A stretch of DNA of 47,413 bases from Dethiosulfatibacter aminovorans DSM 17477 (GCF_900142005.1 NZ_FQZL01000032.1:1-47413); one strand, 5' to 3'. Counted from the first letter of the stretch, positions 1 through 8,445 are shown. The notes: a model not told the origin generated them from the letters alone. A program made the numbers and translations.

Positions 1-249
1 CTTAATGACGCTGAAATGATCCAAAGCATGTCCAGAGTAGCTAGGTGTATTGATAATGGTCCTATGGAAGCCTTCTGGGGAATGTTAAAATCAGAAATGT
101 ACTATTTGAAGAAATTCAATACTTACGATGAGCTGGAAGCAGCAATTAAGGATTATATATTTTATTACAACAACAATCGATATCAGAAGAGATTAAACTG
201 TATGACACCATTGGAATATAGACAATATCTCATGGATAATGCTGCATAA
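1..249 (+). CDS. IS3-family transposase, C-terminal fragment (5' end outside window)
   Basis: The reading frame is open from the first base, so the gene enters the window already in progress. The visible part is the end of an rve/DDE integrase core. The stretch DNGPMEAFWGMLKSE is the usual IS3 signature around the catalytic glutamate, followed by a YYNNNRYQKRL segment and a TPLEYR tail typical of OrfB. It would cut and join DNA during transposition. Whether the full copy is intact cannot be seen. A hairpin terminator and the IS end follow directly. Confidence 0.9.
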   Translation, partial: LNDAEMIQSMSRVARCIDNGPMEAFWGMLKSEMYYLKKFNTYDELEAAIKDYIFYYNNNRYQKRLNCMTPLEYRQYLMDNAA

Positions 250-253
250 AAAT

Positions 254-285
254 ACCGCCAACTAATTAGTTGACGGTACTAAATT
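254..285 (+). terminator. Terminator of the IS transposase gene
   Basis: A near-perfect inverted repeat (ACCGCCAACTAATTAGTTGACGGT split around AATT, 254-277) is followed by a T-rich tract. It lies 5 bases after the transposase stop codon. Confidence 0.6.
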
Positions 286-300
286 TTTTGTTTTTTCTAC

Positions 301-320
301 TGTCTACTTGACAGGGGGCA
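301..320 (+). repeat. Probable right terminal inverted repeat of the IS3-family element
   Basis: The sequence TGTCTACTTGACAGGGGGCA resembles the right end of IS3-family elements and ends in CA. The left end lies outside the window, so the pairing of the two ends cannot be checked here. Confidence 0.5.
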
Positions 321-355
321 CTTCAGATTAGGATAACATGCTTTAAGTATCTTGG

Positions 356-1333
356 TTAATTCTCTTCTTCCGCTTTTTCAAAGGGAATATCGTACATCGT
401 GTATATGAGTTCCTTAAGCTCTTCATCATCGGCGATGAAAAAGGATGTTTTGCCTATATACTCATCTGTTCCCGGCAAGGTGTAAAAGGTAACGTCATCC
501 ATGGACATCCCTGCGGCACCGGAGGCATATCCAACCATATCCGCCAGACCTACATCTGTCCTGAAGCAGCCGAATATTTCATCCACTATGAAGGGAAGTC
601 TGTAGCTCAAGGCCTTGTCTATGGCCCTGTTCATGAATTCCTGCTGCTTCCGTATACGCTGCAGGTCGCCGTAGCTCACAGTACCGTCGCTGCTCTTTCT
701 GAACCTCAGAAACTGTACTGCCTCTTCTCCGTCCAAAACCTGGTTCCCGGCCTTCAAATCTATGAGAAGGGGAGGCTCATCGTAGGGATCCTCGTAATAC
801 ATGTCAAAGGGCACGTTTATTTCAACTCCATTGAGGGCGTCAATGACATCCTCAACACCTTCAAGGGTAACTATTGCATAATGGTGTACGGGAAGATTCA
901 TTGCATCTTCAACAGCCTTTACCAATCCTTCTATGCCTTCATCTCCGTACACTGCATTGATCTTGTATTCAGCTGGATCCTCAAAGCCGCTTCTGAAGCC
1001 TTCCTTATAGTAATATGTATCCCTTGGTATGGATATCATATCGACCTTGTTAGTATCCCTGTCATAGCTTGCGAATATGATTGTGTCCGTTCTCACATAT
1101 TCCAGTCCCACCAGCAGGAAATTGACCCTGTTGCTGCTTGAAACGTATGCTTCATATGTTTCAAGGGTCACAAGATTCGAATCCTGATCGAATCCGTCAA
1201 GCCAATGCTCGTCGTAGTTTGGTTCCCTGTTGTTTTTCTCTTCAATTGTCTTATATGTACTATATACCTTCACTCCCGCTATGGACATGAACATAACCAT
1301 GGCAAGAGAGAATACCTTCAAAAAATGTTTCAT
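356..1333 (-). CDS. LytR-CpsA-Psr (LCP) family protein, cell-envelope ligase
   Basis: LCP proteins transfer undecaprenyl-linked glycopolymers (teichoic acid, capsule) to peptidoglycan at the outer face of the membrane. The protein has an N-terminal membrane anchor (FLKVFSLAMVMFMSIAGV), then the LCP core with RTDTIIFASYD and the IPRDT motif, and the later GDLQRIRKQQEF motif whose arginines bind the pyrophosphate. I chose the ATG at 1333 because GGAGGG sits 5 bases upstream. An ATG 12 bases earlier would place that ribosome site inside the gene. The length (325 residues) is normal. The attL repeat of the neighbouring element begins about 50 bases upstream, so the native promoter may be cut off or replaced. 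Confidence 0.9.
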   Translation of the reverse strand: MKHFLKVFSLAMVMFMSIAGVKVYSTYKTIEEKNNREPNYDEHWLDGFDQDSNLVTLETYEAYVSSSNRVNFLLVGLEYVRTDTIIFASYDRDTNKVDMISIPRDTYYYKEGFRSGFEDPAEYKINAVYGDEGIEGLVKAVEDAMNLPVHHYAIVTLEGVEDVIDALNGVEINVPFDMYYEDPYDEPPLLIDLKAGNQVLDGEEAVQFLRFRKSSDGTVSYGDLQRIRKQQEFMNRAIDKALSYRLPFIVDEIFGCFRTDVGLADMVGYASGAAGMSMDDVTFYTLPGTDEYIGKTSFFIADDEELKELIYTMYDIPFEKAEEEN

Positions 1334-1381
1334 TTTTCCCTCCAATATATCATATTAAATAATAGTACATATTATACAAAT

Positions 1382-1401
1382 TTTCAATTAAATTTTCCTT
1401 A
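1382..1401 (+). repeat. Candidate attL core (20-bp direct repeat)
   Basis: TTTCAATTAAATTTTCCTTA is repeated without mismatch at 19698-19717 in the same orientation. It lies upstream of the LCP gene and not in a tRNA gene, so the target would be intergenic. Which bases are exchanged cannot be decided from one genome. Confidence 0.6.
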
Positions 1402-1512
1402 TGATTTGGCACTTTTTTGTGAATTTATAGTAACAATTAACGTTGATATCATGCGATATCAAAAGTTAATGTTGTTTTCTTATCAAATATCGAATGATAG
1501 TTTCGTAGGTCA

Positions 1513-1534
1513 GTAGTAGTCATTTAGTAATCAT
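1513..1534 (+). repeat. Left inner direct repeat, candidate integrase arm site
   Basis: GTAGTAGTCATTTAGTAATCAT matches 19581-19602 at 21 of 22 positions in the same orientation. It lies between the candidate attL and the integrase gene. Tandem AGTAGTCATTT-like units are what the N-terminal arm-binding domain of Tn916/lambda-type integrases recognises. It could instead be the true att core, which would make the 20-bp outer repeat flanking DNA. Confidence 0.5.
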
Positions 1535-1599
1535 CAAAAAGTTTATACATTTTTTATGCATTATCCTTCTGATCTATTTAAATCAATGCGTTCATCTAT

Positions 1600-2892
1600 T
1601 TAGCATTCGTGTTTAATACTCAATTCTTGGTCCGTATTGTCAGTAAATAATCTGTTCAATTTATCTGATGCTTCTCTGTCTTTTGAATTTAACCCATGAA
1701 CATAAATATTCATAGTAGTTGTTGTATTTGAATGTCCCAATCTCATTGAAACTGTCTTTATATCTGTATTTTCACCTATCAACAGCGTCGCTGATGTATG
1801 TCTCAATGCATGAAATCCATAAACCGGCAAAAGCTTGTTTTTCTTATCCTTATCGCTCAACTTCTTATCCGCATTGATTCTCTTATTATATTTCTTTATT
1901 ACATTCTTAAGCCAGTTTGTTAGAGTCGAATACCCCAATCCTGTTCCATCTTTCTTTGTCATCAACCAAGGAGTTCTGTTCCATTCATCATCCCACGAAG
2001 GCCCCATAAATGCCTTTTCTGCATTTTGACTTAACTTGTATTCCCTTAAAATTGGGTTGAGTGCACTTGGATATGAAATAACTCTTAATGAGCCTGCAGT
2101 CTTGGGAATCTTAGTGAACAACCCTTTTTCAGGAGTATAGGATCTAGCGGTATTAATATCAATCGTTTGTTCCTTGAAATCTATGTCATTCCAAGTCAAT
2201 CCAAGAACTTCTCCCATCCTCATTCCACAAAACAGGGCAAGAAAGAAAGCAACTCTTCTCTGAAGCAACTCACCACTTATTTCATCCATCAATACACCAA
2301 TCTGTTCTTCATTGAAATGCTTTATTTTTCTGTTTTTTAATTCTTCCAAACTCTTCTTGTGTTTAGGCACCTTTACTCTTTTGCATGGGTTGTCATACAA
2401 TACACCCCAATAAACCGCCTGCTGCATAAGGGAACTCAATATCCCGAAAATTAACCCTATGGTACTGTCGGAATAACCACCCGTCTTTCCTTCTCCCTTT
2501 ACACCATCTTCCATAAGGTTATTAAGAAATTGAAGAATATGAGTAGGTTGAACTTCATATAACTTCTTATGTCCAAGTACCGGAAGTATCTTGGTATCCA
2601 ATCCGGTTTTATAGGCAGACTGGGATTTGTAGGAAAGTGTTGAATTAACATAATCCTTCATCCATCTTTCTGAAAATTGCTTGAGCGTTATGCTTCTATC
2701 AACGTACCTGCCACTTTCTACTTCCAACTCAAATTCTATTACAAGCTTTTGGAGCTTCTTGTCCCATTGTTTCTCAGACACATTTCCCGGCTTTTTAAAT
2801 GACCTTCTTTGGGAAATTTTCTTGCCATCGATGTCATAACCACCTGAAACAGTCACCTGGTAACTATTCCCTCTTTTTCTTACGCTTGCCAT
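1600..2892 (-). CDS. Tyrosine site-specific integrase
   Basis: The enzyme would integrate and excise the element. The N-terminus (ASVRKRGNSYQVTVSGGYD) is an AP2-like arm-binding domain, followed by a SAM-like core-binding domain (LKQFSERWMKDYV). The catalytic domain shows the first Arg in CGMRMGE (near residue 223), the HALRH box (near 363), LGH (near 386) and the tyrosine in MNIYVHG (near 397). At 430 residues it is full length and appears intact. Its start overlaps the end of the upstream gene by 29 bases, with AAAGGAG about 10 bases before the ATG, so the two are probably translated together. It sits beside the left end of the element, as is usual for integrases. Confidence 0.95.
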   Translation of the reverse strand: MASVRKRGNSYQVTVSGGYDIDGKKISQRRSFKKPGNVSEKQWDKKLQKLVIEFELEVESGRYVDRSITLKQFSERWMKDYVNSTLSYKSQSAYKTGLDTKILPVLGHKKLYEVQPTHILQFLNNLMEDGVKGEGKTGGYSDSTIGLIFGILSSLMQQAVYWGVLYDNPCKRVKVPKHKKSLEELKNRKIKHFNEEQIGVLMDEISGELLQRRVAFFLALFCGMRMGEVLGLTWNDIDFKEQTIDINTARSYTPEKGLFTKIPKTAGSLRVISYPSALNPILREYKLSQNAEKAFMGPSWDDEWNRTPWLMTKKDGTGLGYSTLTNWLKNVIKKYNKRINADKKLSDKDKKNKLLPVYGFHALRHTSATLLIGENTDIKTVSMRLGHSNTTTTMNIYVHGLNSKDREASDKLNRLFTDNTDQELSIKHEC

Positions 2893-4153
2893 TCATTTCC
2901 ATCTCCTTTCTTACTTCTTTAATTAGTTCTTCAATACTCGCCTCATCATAATAATTCTCCAAAAGCCTTTCATCTTTAATTAATCTTTTATATACTTCAA
3001 TGGAAATCACCCCTTTCTTTGCTTTATTCTTTAACAGGTTATTATTATCTTTCCATAACAAAAATCCCCTTTCTTTCTCATATGATATTACCTTATTATC
3101 TTCATCTCTATTGCCGTTATAATATTTTTTATACACTCTTGTACTCTCAACCTCGATGGGATCTTGTTTCTTTTTCTGGTTACTCTTTTTCTTCGCACCT
3201 TTGCCTCCAGGTCTGCACACATCACAAAACTTCTTTCCCGCATGCCCCTTCACTACAAAATACTTCCCGCAAGCAGGGTTTTGACACTTTTCAACTTTAA
3301 TACCGAGAGACGCTATCTTAACAAGCTCGAAATAACATGCTTCGTCAATATCTACATCCAAGATTTCCACCTCCCTTAAATCATTAAAATACTTCGAATA
3401 ATCTTCTTTCTCGTTAACATCATGTATATTAATATTTAGGTCGTATGTAACGTCATTTATGCCACTCGAAATCGAATACGTTGTTTTTATGTTCTTTTTT
3501 GCAAATGATTTATTAAAAAGTCCATATAAATAAATACTTTTCTTATCAACAATATTAAATTTATGTTGTTCCTTTCCTTTAGATCTTTTTCTCACATCAT
3601 ATGAAAAATCTAATATTTTTCTATATTTATCTGCAATATCTTTGCATTTTTTTAAGTTTTCAATTATTTGATTTAATACATCTTTTTTGAAGTCATGCCC
3701 AAAATCGAATGTTCCTCCGTAAATATCAGGAGTTTCAATACGAATTTTAGATATTCTACGATACTCTAACAATATTTCTCTAAATACATCTGAAAACTCC
3801 AGTAAAAAAACATGCTTTCTTATCAAATAAAAATAGAGCGTTGCGATATTAGCCTCTGCAACACCAATACAAGGCGGTTCAATAGCCAACGTATCATTTG
3901 CATGTTGAATTAATTCATCAAAATCAAGCTCAATAAAAGAAATTAACGATTCGCCAACGCCATAAAAAAATGGGAATAAATATTCATTAAGATTGCAATG
4001 CTTTCTTATTAAATCTAAGTCTTCCTCATTGTATCCATTTAGTTCAACTATAAATTTTTCAGGCTCCAAACCAGTTAAAGATTTATCCATTATTTCATAA
4101 ATTTTATATAGTAAAATATTAATTTTCTTACTTCTGTCATAAACTAATTTCAT
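2864..4153 (-). CDS. Unknown element protein with C-terminal zinc-finger and basic tail
   Basis: I do not recognise the family. The first 280 residues or so have no clear motif. Near residue 290 there is a CQNPACGKYF...KKFCDVC pattern (two CxxxxC/CxxC half-sites about 15 residues apart) that would hold a zinc ion. A Lys-rich stretch (KGAKKKSNQKKK) and a basic C-terminus ending KRKKKRE follow, which suggests nucleic-acid binding. I chose the ATG at 4153 because GGAGGGG precedes it closely; an upstream ATG at 4195 has no good ribosome site. It lies directly upstream of the integrase with overlapping ends and diverges from the repressor-like gene, the place where phage-type elements often keep immunity or regulatory genes. 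Confidence 0.75.
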   Translation of the reverse strand: MKLVYDRSKKINILLYKIYEIMDKSLTGLEPEKFIVELNGYNEEDLDLIRKHCNLNEYLFPFFYGVGESLISFIELDFDELIQHANDTLAIEPPCIGVAEANIATLYFYLIRKHVFLLEFSDVFREILLEYRRISKIRIETPDIYGGTFDFGHDFKKDVLNQIIENLKKCKDIADKYRKILDFSYDVRKRSKGKEQHKFNIVDKKSIYLYGLFNKSFAKKNIKTTYSISSGINDVTYDLNINIHDVNEKEDYSKYFNDLREVEILDVDIDEACYFELVKIASLGIKVEKCQNPACGKYFVVKGHAGKKFCDVCRPGGKGAKKKSNQKKKQDPIEVESTRVYKKYYNGNRDEDNKVISYEKERGFLLWKDNNNLLKNKAKKGVISIEVYKRLIKDERLLENYYDEASIEELIKEVRKEMEMNGKRKKKRE

Positions 4154-4380
4154 AACCCCTCCGTTCTTGAAGTATATTTTTTTAATAGATTTCACTTAAA
4201 CAATCATGTACTTGCTTATATAGTGACCTTATTATATCATGATAGCAAGATAAATATCAAGACGAATTTGAGTGATGTCAACGATGTACCGCTATTTACG
4301 TCACAATAGCTTATAACATCAATTGTTTCACGCTTTAAATTTGAAGTATACTTTATCAAAACTACAAGGATGGTGATGTC
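4154..4380. promoter_or_regulatory. Divergent control region between integrase and replication modules
   Basis: These 227 bases separate two divergent transcription units and should hold both early promoters. AT-rich -10-like sequences are present on each strand. Short repeated or inverted pieces such as CTATTTACGTCACAATAG could be operators of the HTH protein encoded at 4381. No exact site can be assigned by eye. Confidence 0.45.
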
Positions 4381-4785
4381 ATGAACAGCAACCTAAAGCA
4401 AATCCTGGAGGAAAGAAAAATCCCTGGATGGAAATTGTCGCAATTATCAAAGATTCCCCCTTCAAAAATCTCAAAAATGAAAAACGGAACACTAGCAATT
4501 GGACCAAAGCAATTAAACCAATTGGCAAAAGCACTCAATGTCGAAGAGACTGATATTTGTCCCAGAGGCGCTTACTCAACCTATTTCCCCAAAAACAATC
4601 TAAAAACTATTAGAGGCGATAAGTCCCAACTAAGCCTTGCGTATGATACAGGCTTACACCCTGCTGTAATATCTCAGATTGAATTACGTAAAATCCCCGG
4701 AAATAAAGAAGCACGAAAAAAAATTGCCAAAGCATTATCAGTAAAAGTATCTGACATTTGGCCGGAAGATAAGGAGGAAGAATAA
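4381..4785 (+). CDS. Double helix-turn-helix (XRE/Cro-like) regulator
   Basis: The protein of 134 residues holds two XRE-type HTH units in a row. The first spans roughly residues 3-58 (LKQILEERKIPGWKLSQLSK, then KISKMKNG, then LAKALNVEETDI). The second spans about 75-128 (IRGDKSQLSLAYDTGLHPAVISQIELRKIPG, ending IAKALSVKVSDIWP). Each has the usual 'xIxxIExG' recognition-helix region and the terminal ALxVxxxDI/W segment. It probably binds DNA and controls the divergent region just upstream, like a phage CI/Cro protein, though two HTH domains in one chain are less usual. The stop codon overlaps the next start by one base (TAATG), so the two genes are coupled. Confidence 0.85.
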   Translation: MNSNLKQILEERKIPGWKLSQLSKIPPSKISKMKNGTLAIGPKQLNQLAKALNVEETDICPRGAYSTYFPKNNLKTIRGDKSQLSLAYDTGLHPAVISQIELRKIPGNKEARKKIAKALSVKVSDIWPEDKEEE

Positions 4786-5162
4786 TGCAAAGTAGAAACT
4801 TGAGTTATGAAGACATATCAATAATCACCGATAAAGTGGCTATCGAACTTATGCGAAGATTGGGACTTTCAAACAACCTACCCCCAGTAATAAAAGAAAG
4901 TGAAACGTCCGAATCAAATACAAGCTGCAAATCAATCAAAATAGTAGGCGTGAAAGAATTCAGCAAGGAGACAAACACACCTGAATGCGAAGTGAGAAGG
5001 CTCTGCAAGATAGGTGTAATAACCAGCAACCGGGCCGGCCACAGTGCGAAAGGTCGAATAATAATGGACCTCGAAACAGCCAAGGAAGAACTATACGATT
5101 TCTTGAGTGGTAAAACAAAGGTTCCCGGACCACCAAAAGGAAATCTCAGGAGAATTGATTAA
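4785..5162 (+). CDS. Small HTH protein, excisionase/MerR-like
   Basis: The N-terminal third is of unknown type, with a Ser/Glu-rich linker. The C-terminal half (VGVKEFSKETNTPECEVRRLCKIGVITSNRAG, then ...DLETAKEELYDFL) resembles the winged helix of excisionase/MerR-type DNA-binding proteins, including the short wing before the final helix. It may act as a directionality factor or early regulator. It overlaps the preceding gene by one base, and its own ribosome site lies inside that gene (AAGGAGGAAG). The family assignment rests on fold-like pattern only. Confidence 0.6.
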   Translation: MQSRNLSYEDISIITDKVAIELMRRLGLSNNLPPVIKESETSESNTSCKSIKIVGVKEFSKETNTPECEVRRLCKIGVITSNRAGHSAKGRIIMDLETAKEELYDFLSGKTKVPGPPKGNLRRID

Positions 5163-5183
5163 ACAAAGGCAGGTGATGCATTC

Positions 5184-5387
5184 ATGGAAAAATTAGATCC
5201 TTCAGCAGAATACTTTATCCATGCACACTCAGAGCTCCTATTGAAATTAAATGCTGGTCCTCACTATGCATGTCAAGGCAATAAAGAAGCTCTTGAGTCA
5301 GAAATCAATTGCAGGCCTGATAGAAAATCCATTTACAAAGCATCTTGGAAAGAATACCAGGAAAAAGCAAGCAAAAGAAAGAGGTGA
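5184..5387 (+). CDS. Small hypothetical protein (67 aa)
   Basis: No family is recognised. The ribosome site GGCAGGTGATG lies about 9 bases before the ATG. The protein is hydrophilic, with a basic C-terminus (ASKRKR). It lies in the early operon between the HTH gene and the replication genes with a gap of about 20 bases on its left, which supports it being real. A competing frame overlaps it from 5251 to 5463, but that frame lacks a ribosome site at its first ATG. Confidence 0.55.
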   Translation: MEKLDPSAEYFIHAHSELLLKLNAGPHYACQGNKEALESEINCRPDRKSIYKASWKEYQEKASKRKR

Positions 5388-5391
5388 TAGT

Positions 5392-5463
5392 ATGACACAA
5401 TATGTAATAAAAATCTTCATTCCATCAAGCGTTTTCAACGACGTTGGTATAGAAGGTGATTGA
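5392..5463 (+). CDS. Very short ORF, possible 23-residue leader peptide
   Basis: An ATG at 5392 follows a strong AAGAGGTGATAGT ribosome site and opens 23 codons (MTQYVIKIFIPSSVFNDVGI, then EGD). Its stop lies where the ribosome site of the next gene begins, an arrangement typical of translational coupling. It may be a leader or simply a tiny phage-type gene. No function is claimed. Confidence 0.35.
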   Translation: MTQYVIKIFIPSSVFNDVGIEGD

Positions 5464-5464
5464 A

Positions 5465-6352
5465 GTGAATGAAGGATGGGCAGCAATTCAAAGAGCTTTA
5501 ATTGATCACTGGTTATGGCAAGATAAACCCTTCACCAAAGGACAAGCATGGGTAGATATTATTCTGATGGTAAACCACGAGGACAATAAAGTTTTAATTG
5601 GCAATGATGTAGTACCTATTCCAAGAGGTGGCAGAATAACCTCTATCAGGAAATTAGAAAAAAGATGGGGTTGGTCTAATACTAAGGTAAAGTCATTCTT
5701 AGATTTATTAAAGAAAGAGGGAATGATTGATTATCAAAGCGACACTAAGAAAACAGTCATAACTGTTATAAATTACAGCATTTACCAATTTGATAAAAAA
5801 GAAAAAACATCACCCACTATTCCCGATACACCAATTGAAGGTGATAAAAAGCATCATGAAAACGACGCCAGTACAGGAGAATCAAACCTAGGCAGTGACA
5901 GCGATTCGACATCTAATGTTGCAGGGAAATCAAAGGAAAAACATCACGAAAACACTGCAAAAACATCTCGTGAACATACAAACAATAATGTTTACAATGA
6001 TGATAAGTATAAAGATATATATGATTATTATTTATCTCTAGATTTAATCAATCACAGAAGCTATTCGGAAGACATGATAAAAGGAATGAAAAAAGCAGAA
6101 AAAGAGCTAAACCTTGATACCGAACATATGAAGCGAATGCTTAAACGGCATGAAGAAAAGGTTGAATCAACTAAAAAGAATGGTCAGTATGCCACAAGAA
6201 AAAGATCTTTAGCAGATTTCTTCGGACAACGAAAAAATAAAAGCACCAGCCTCATATGCTCTGATTATCTTGACGAACGATACGAAGAACAAGAACAGAA
6301 AAGAAATCGTAAACCTTTTGAACCAGAGTTTGTTTACATAGACGAAGACTAG
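5465..6352 (+). CDS. DnaD-like phage replication protein (replisome organiser N-domain)
   Basis: The N-terminus (NEGWAAIQRALIDHWLW..KPFTKGQAWVDIILMVNH) and the following GGRITSIRKLEKRWGWSNTKVKSFLDLLKKEGMI match the winged-helix N-domain of phage replisome organisers that load the helicase at an origin. A Ser/Thr/His-rich linker follows (about residues 120-180), then a helical C-terminal part. I chose the GTG at 5465 because AGAAGG lies 8 bases upstream and the family usually begins at this Asn-Glu-Gly-Trp. A GTG at 5456 is also in frame. The helicase gene begins 15 bases after its stop, which fits a loader-helicase pair. Confidence 0.8.
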   Translation: MNEGWAAIQRALIDHWLWQDKPFTKGQAWVDIILMVNHEDNKVLIGNDVVPIPRGGRITSIRKLEKRWGWSNTKVKSFLDLLKKEGMIDYQSDTKKTVITVINYSIYQFDKKEKTSPTIPDTPIEGDKKHHENDASTGESNLGSDSDSTSNVAGKSKEKHHENTAKTSREHTNNNVYNDDKYKDIYDYYLSLDLINHRSYSEDMIKGMKKAEKELNLDTEHMKRMLKRHEEKVESTKKNGQYATRKRSLADFFGQRKNKSTSLICSDYLDERYEEQEQKRNRKPFEPEFVYIDED

Positions 6353-6367
6353 AAAGAGAGGTGAAAA

Positions 6368-7675
6368 ATGTTAGAAAAAGAAATACTAGGAGCTTGCCTG
6401 CTTGACACCAAAGCTGCAGACATAGCCATAACGGAACTTAATAAAAGCAACTTCACTGGCGAGAGCCAAGAGATATTTGAAGTGATATGCAATTTGAGAG
6501 AACAAGGCAAGGAAGCAGACGTAATAACCGTAAATACAATACTAAAAAACGCTCCCTATCTGTTCAAGCTAACGGATAATATAGCTACTACCAGACTAAT
6601 CAAGCAGCATTGCAAAGACCTTAAGAAGCAAGTTCTCAAAAGAGATTTGCGGACCAAGCTTATTGAGATAGTCAACGCAAGTGAAGAGCTAGAGCCAGAA
6701 GACATAAAGACAAGACTTGCAGAACTGGACAAGGAAATCGAGGTTGAAGATATCCAAACAGAAATAAGGGACCTGGACCTTAAGCCATACAAAGGGATTG
6801 TCGAGGTTCAGAACAAGTTCATTTCAACTGGATTGCCAACAATAGATTATGCCTTGAATGATTTGGTCGGTGGATTAACAACTCTTGTGGCAGGCAGAAA
6901 CAATGGCGGTAAGACAACTTTTTGTAATCAGGTGATTGCAAATGCAATAGACAAAGGCCATAAAGTTCTTGTTGTTAACGGCGAAGAAAAGCAGGAAGTT
7001 ACAGTTAACAAACTGTATACGGCGGTTATAGGCAGGGATGAAGAACATTTTAATTCTATCAAAATAAATAGGCGTTTCAAGAAAGAGCCTAAGAAAGAAA
7101 CGTTGAGGGCTTTGCAAAAATGGCATAGAGGAAAACTAAAAGTGTTCAGTAAGGGTGAAAGCAACCTGAAAACAACAGACCAGTTATTCATGTTGATGCG
7201 AAAAGAATTGAAAAAATCACAACAAGATTTAATAGTCCTGGATAATCTCATGAGCTTACTTACGGTAACGTCCGACACAGAAAAGAACGGCAAACAGGCA
7301 GAATTCATGCAAAAGTGCTGCGATATGGCGAAAGAAAACAATGTACATATAATCGTGGTGCTGCATCCTAATAAAACATACCGTAAGGGTGACGAAATGG
7401 AGAGCGAACAGATTGCAGGAACTTCGGACCTTGCCAATAAAGCGGATAATATCATCACCGTTATCAGAGAGTACGACGAAGGTAAAATAGTGAAAGGTAT
7501 TAACGGTTACATTAAAGTCCAAAAGAATAGGGATTATTCGGATCTTCCGAAAGCGGAGGTTTACTTTGACCCGAATACTGGATTGCTATTGGAAAGAGAG
7601 TCAGAAACAGGGAAAGTGAAGGCTTATACATTCAAATGGCAACAATATTTAAATGCTGCTCCCTGGGACGATTAA
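6368..7675 (+). CDS. DnaB-like replicative helicase
   Basis: The N-terminal helical domain (EKEILGACLLD..., residues 1-100) is the DnaB type that contacts primase or loader. The RecA-like domain has the Walker A motif GRNNGGKTT (near residue 177), the strand LIVLDN (Walker B, near 287), and the sequence IAGTSDLANKADNIITV with the downstream KNRDYSD region typical of the arginine-finger side. The 435 residues are complete. It would unwind DNA ahead of the element's replication fork. GAGAGGTGAAAA is the ribosome site. It follows the DnaD-like gene in the same operon, which suggests autonomous replication after excision. Confidence 0.9.
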   Translation: MLEKEILGACLLDTKAADIAITELNKSNFTGESQEIFEVICNLREQGKEADVITVNTILKNAPYLFKLTDNIATTRLIKQHCKDLKKQVLKRDLRTKLIEIVNASEELEPEDIKTRLAELDKEIEVEDIQTEIRDLDLKPYKGIVEVQNKFISTGLPTIDYALNDLVGGLTTLVAGRNNGGKTTFCNQVIANAIDKGHKVLVVNGEEKQEVTVNKLYTAVIGRDEEHFNSIKINRRFKKEPKKETLRALQKWHRGKLKVFSKGESNLKTTDQLFMLMRKELKKSQQDLIVLDNLMSLLTVTSDTEKNGKQAEFMQKCCDMAKENNVHIIVVLHPNKTYRKGDEMESEQIAGTSDLANKADNIITVIREYDEGKIVKGINGYIKVQKNRDYSDLPKAEVYFDPNTGLLLERESETGKVKAYTFKWQQYLNAAPWDD

Positions 7676-7686
7676 AGGAGGTATCC

Positions 7687-7896
7687 ATGGAAAAATACCA
7701 AGAAGAATACGATAAGCTCCTTGCAAGAGAAAAGAAAGCAGTAAACTGGCTTGATTCTCCTGAAAGGGCACCTGGAGAAATCGAAAAGCACTTACCAAAC
7801 TATGAAAACATCCTGGACAATCTCAATATGCTGATATCTAAGCATAACATATCCGGGAAAGAAATCCTTCAAGGCTTCACCGAAGTCAACAGCTAA
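7687..7896 (+). CDS. Small hypothetical protein (69 aa)
   Basis: The ATG at 7687 follows AAAGGAGG at 6-10 bases, so I prefer it to a longer frame that starts inside the helicase gene. The protein is helical and acidic/basic mixed (YQEEYDKLLAREKKAVNWL) with no known domain. It lies 11 bases after the helicase stop, in the same operon. Confidence 0.65.
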   Translation: MEKYQEEYDKLLAREKKAVNWLDSPERAPGEIEKHLPNYENILDNLNMLISKHNISGKEILQGFTEVNS

Positions 7897-7932
7897 GTTG
7901 CAGCAATCCATGTATATCAGGAGGTTACTTGT

Positions 7933-8418
7933 TTGACTAGCAGAAAAAAGCTTGAAAAAGATTTTAAGAAAGTAGATCTCTTCCTGAGAAAGTATATTCC
8001 GATTACTAGAGAAATTAAATTCTGCCAGGAGCAACTTTATGAACTTGAGTCAGAGGATATGGATACCTTAAGAGCCTACAATCCAAGTGGAGTCAGGGTA
8101 CAAACTTCAAATATTTTCAATGCTATTGAAGATGCTGTAATAAGAAAAGAAATTGCCACCGAGGAATTGAACAGTCAAATCATGAAACTGGCAAAGAAGA
8201 AAGACAAAATAGATAAATTCATTGAGTGGCTTAACTATGACAAATATATTGACCGTTACACAGTTATTAGAAAGTATTATTGTAACGATATGAGAACATC
8301 TGAAATAGCCAAGGATATGGGCATCACAATAAGTACTGTCAGTAAGATAAAGAAACTCGCAATACGTTACTTAATCAATGTTTACGATGATTCCAGAGAA
8401 GTATGGGACCTGATATAA
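7933..8418 (+). CDS. Sigma-70 region 4-like phage regulator (paralogue 1)
   Basis: The start is TTG, chosen because AGGAGG lies 8 bases upstream and no in-frame ATG fits. The first 100 residues are helical (KKLEKDFKKVDLFLRKYI). The C-terminus is a helix-turn-helix (TVIRKYYCNDMRTSEIAKDMGITISTVSKIKKLAI) like sigma region 4 and phage ArpU/RinA-type late activators. It may switch on a later operon of the element. The next gene has the same layout and a similar C-terminal motif, so the pair looks like an old duplication. Confidence 0.7.
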   Translation: MTSRKKLEKDFKKVDLFLRKYIPITREIKFCQEQLYELESEDMDTLRAYNPSGVRVQTSNIFNAIEDAVIRKEIATEELNSQIMKLAKKKDKIDKFIEWLNYDKYIDRYTVIRKYYCNDMRTSEIAKDMGITISTVSKIKKLAIRYLINVYDDSREVWDLI

Positions 8419-8445
8419 GAAATTCAACAATAGAGGAGGAACAGC

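Noticed and set aside
1405..1422. Sigma-54 promoter-like TGGCAC
   Set aside because: The needed GC at the -12 position is missing, and nothing else suggests sigma-54 control.
5251..5463. 70-residue plus-strand frame overlapping the 67-residue gene
   Set aside because: The first ATG has no ribosome site, and the frame overlaps a better-supported gene. Only its final 23 codons, with a strong ribosome site at 5392, are kept as a possible short ORF.
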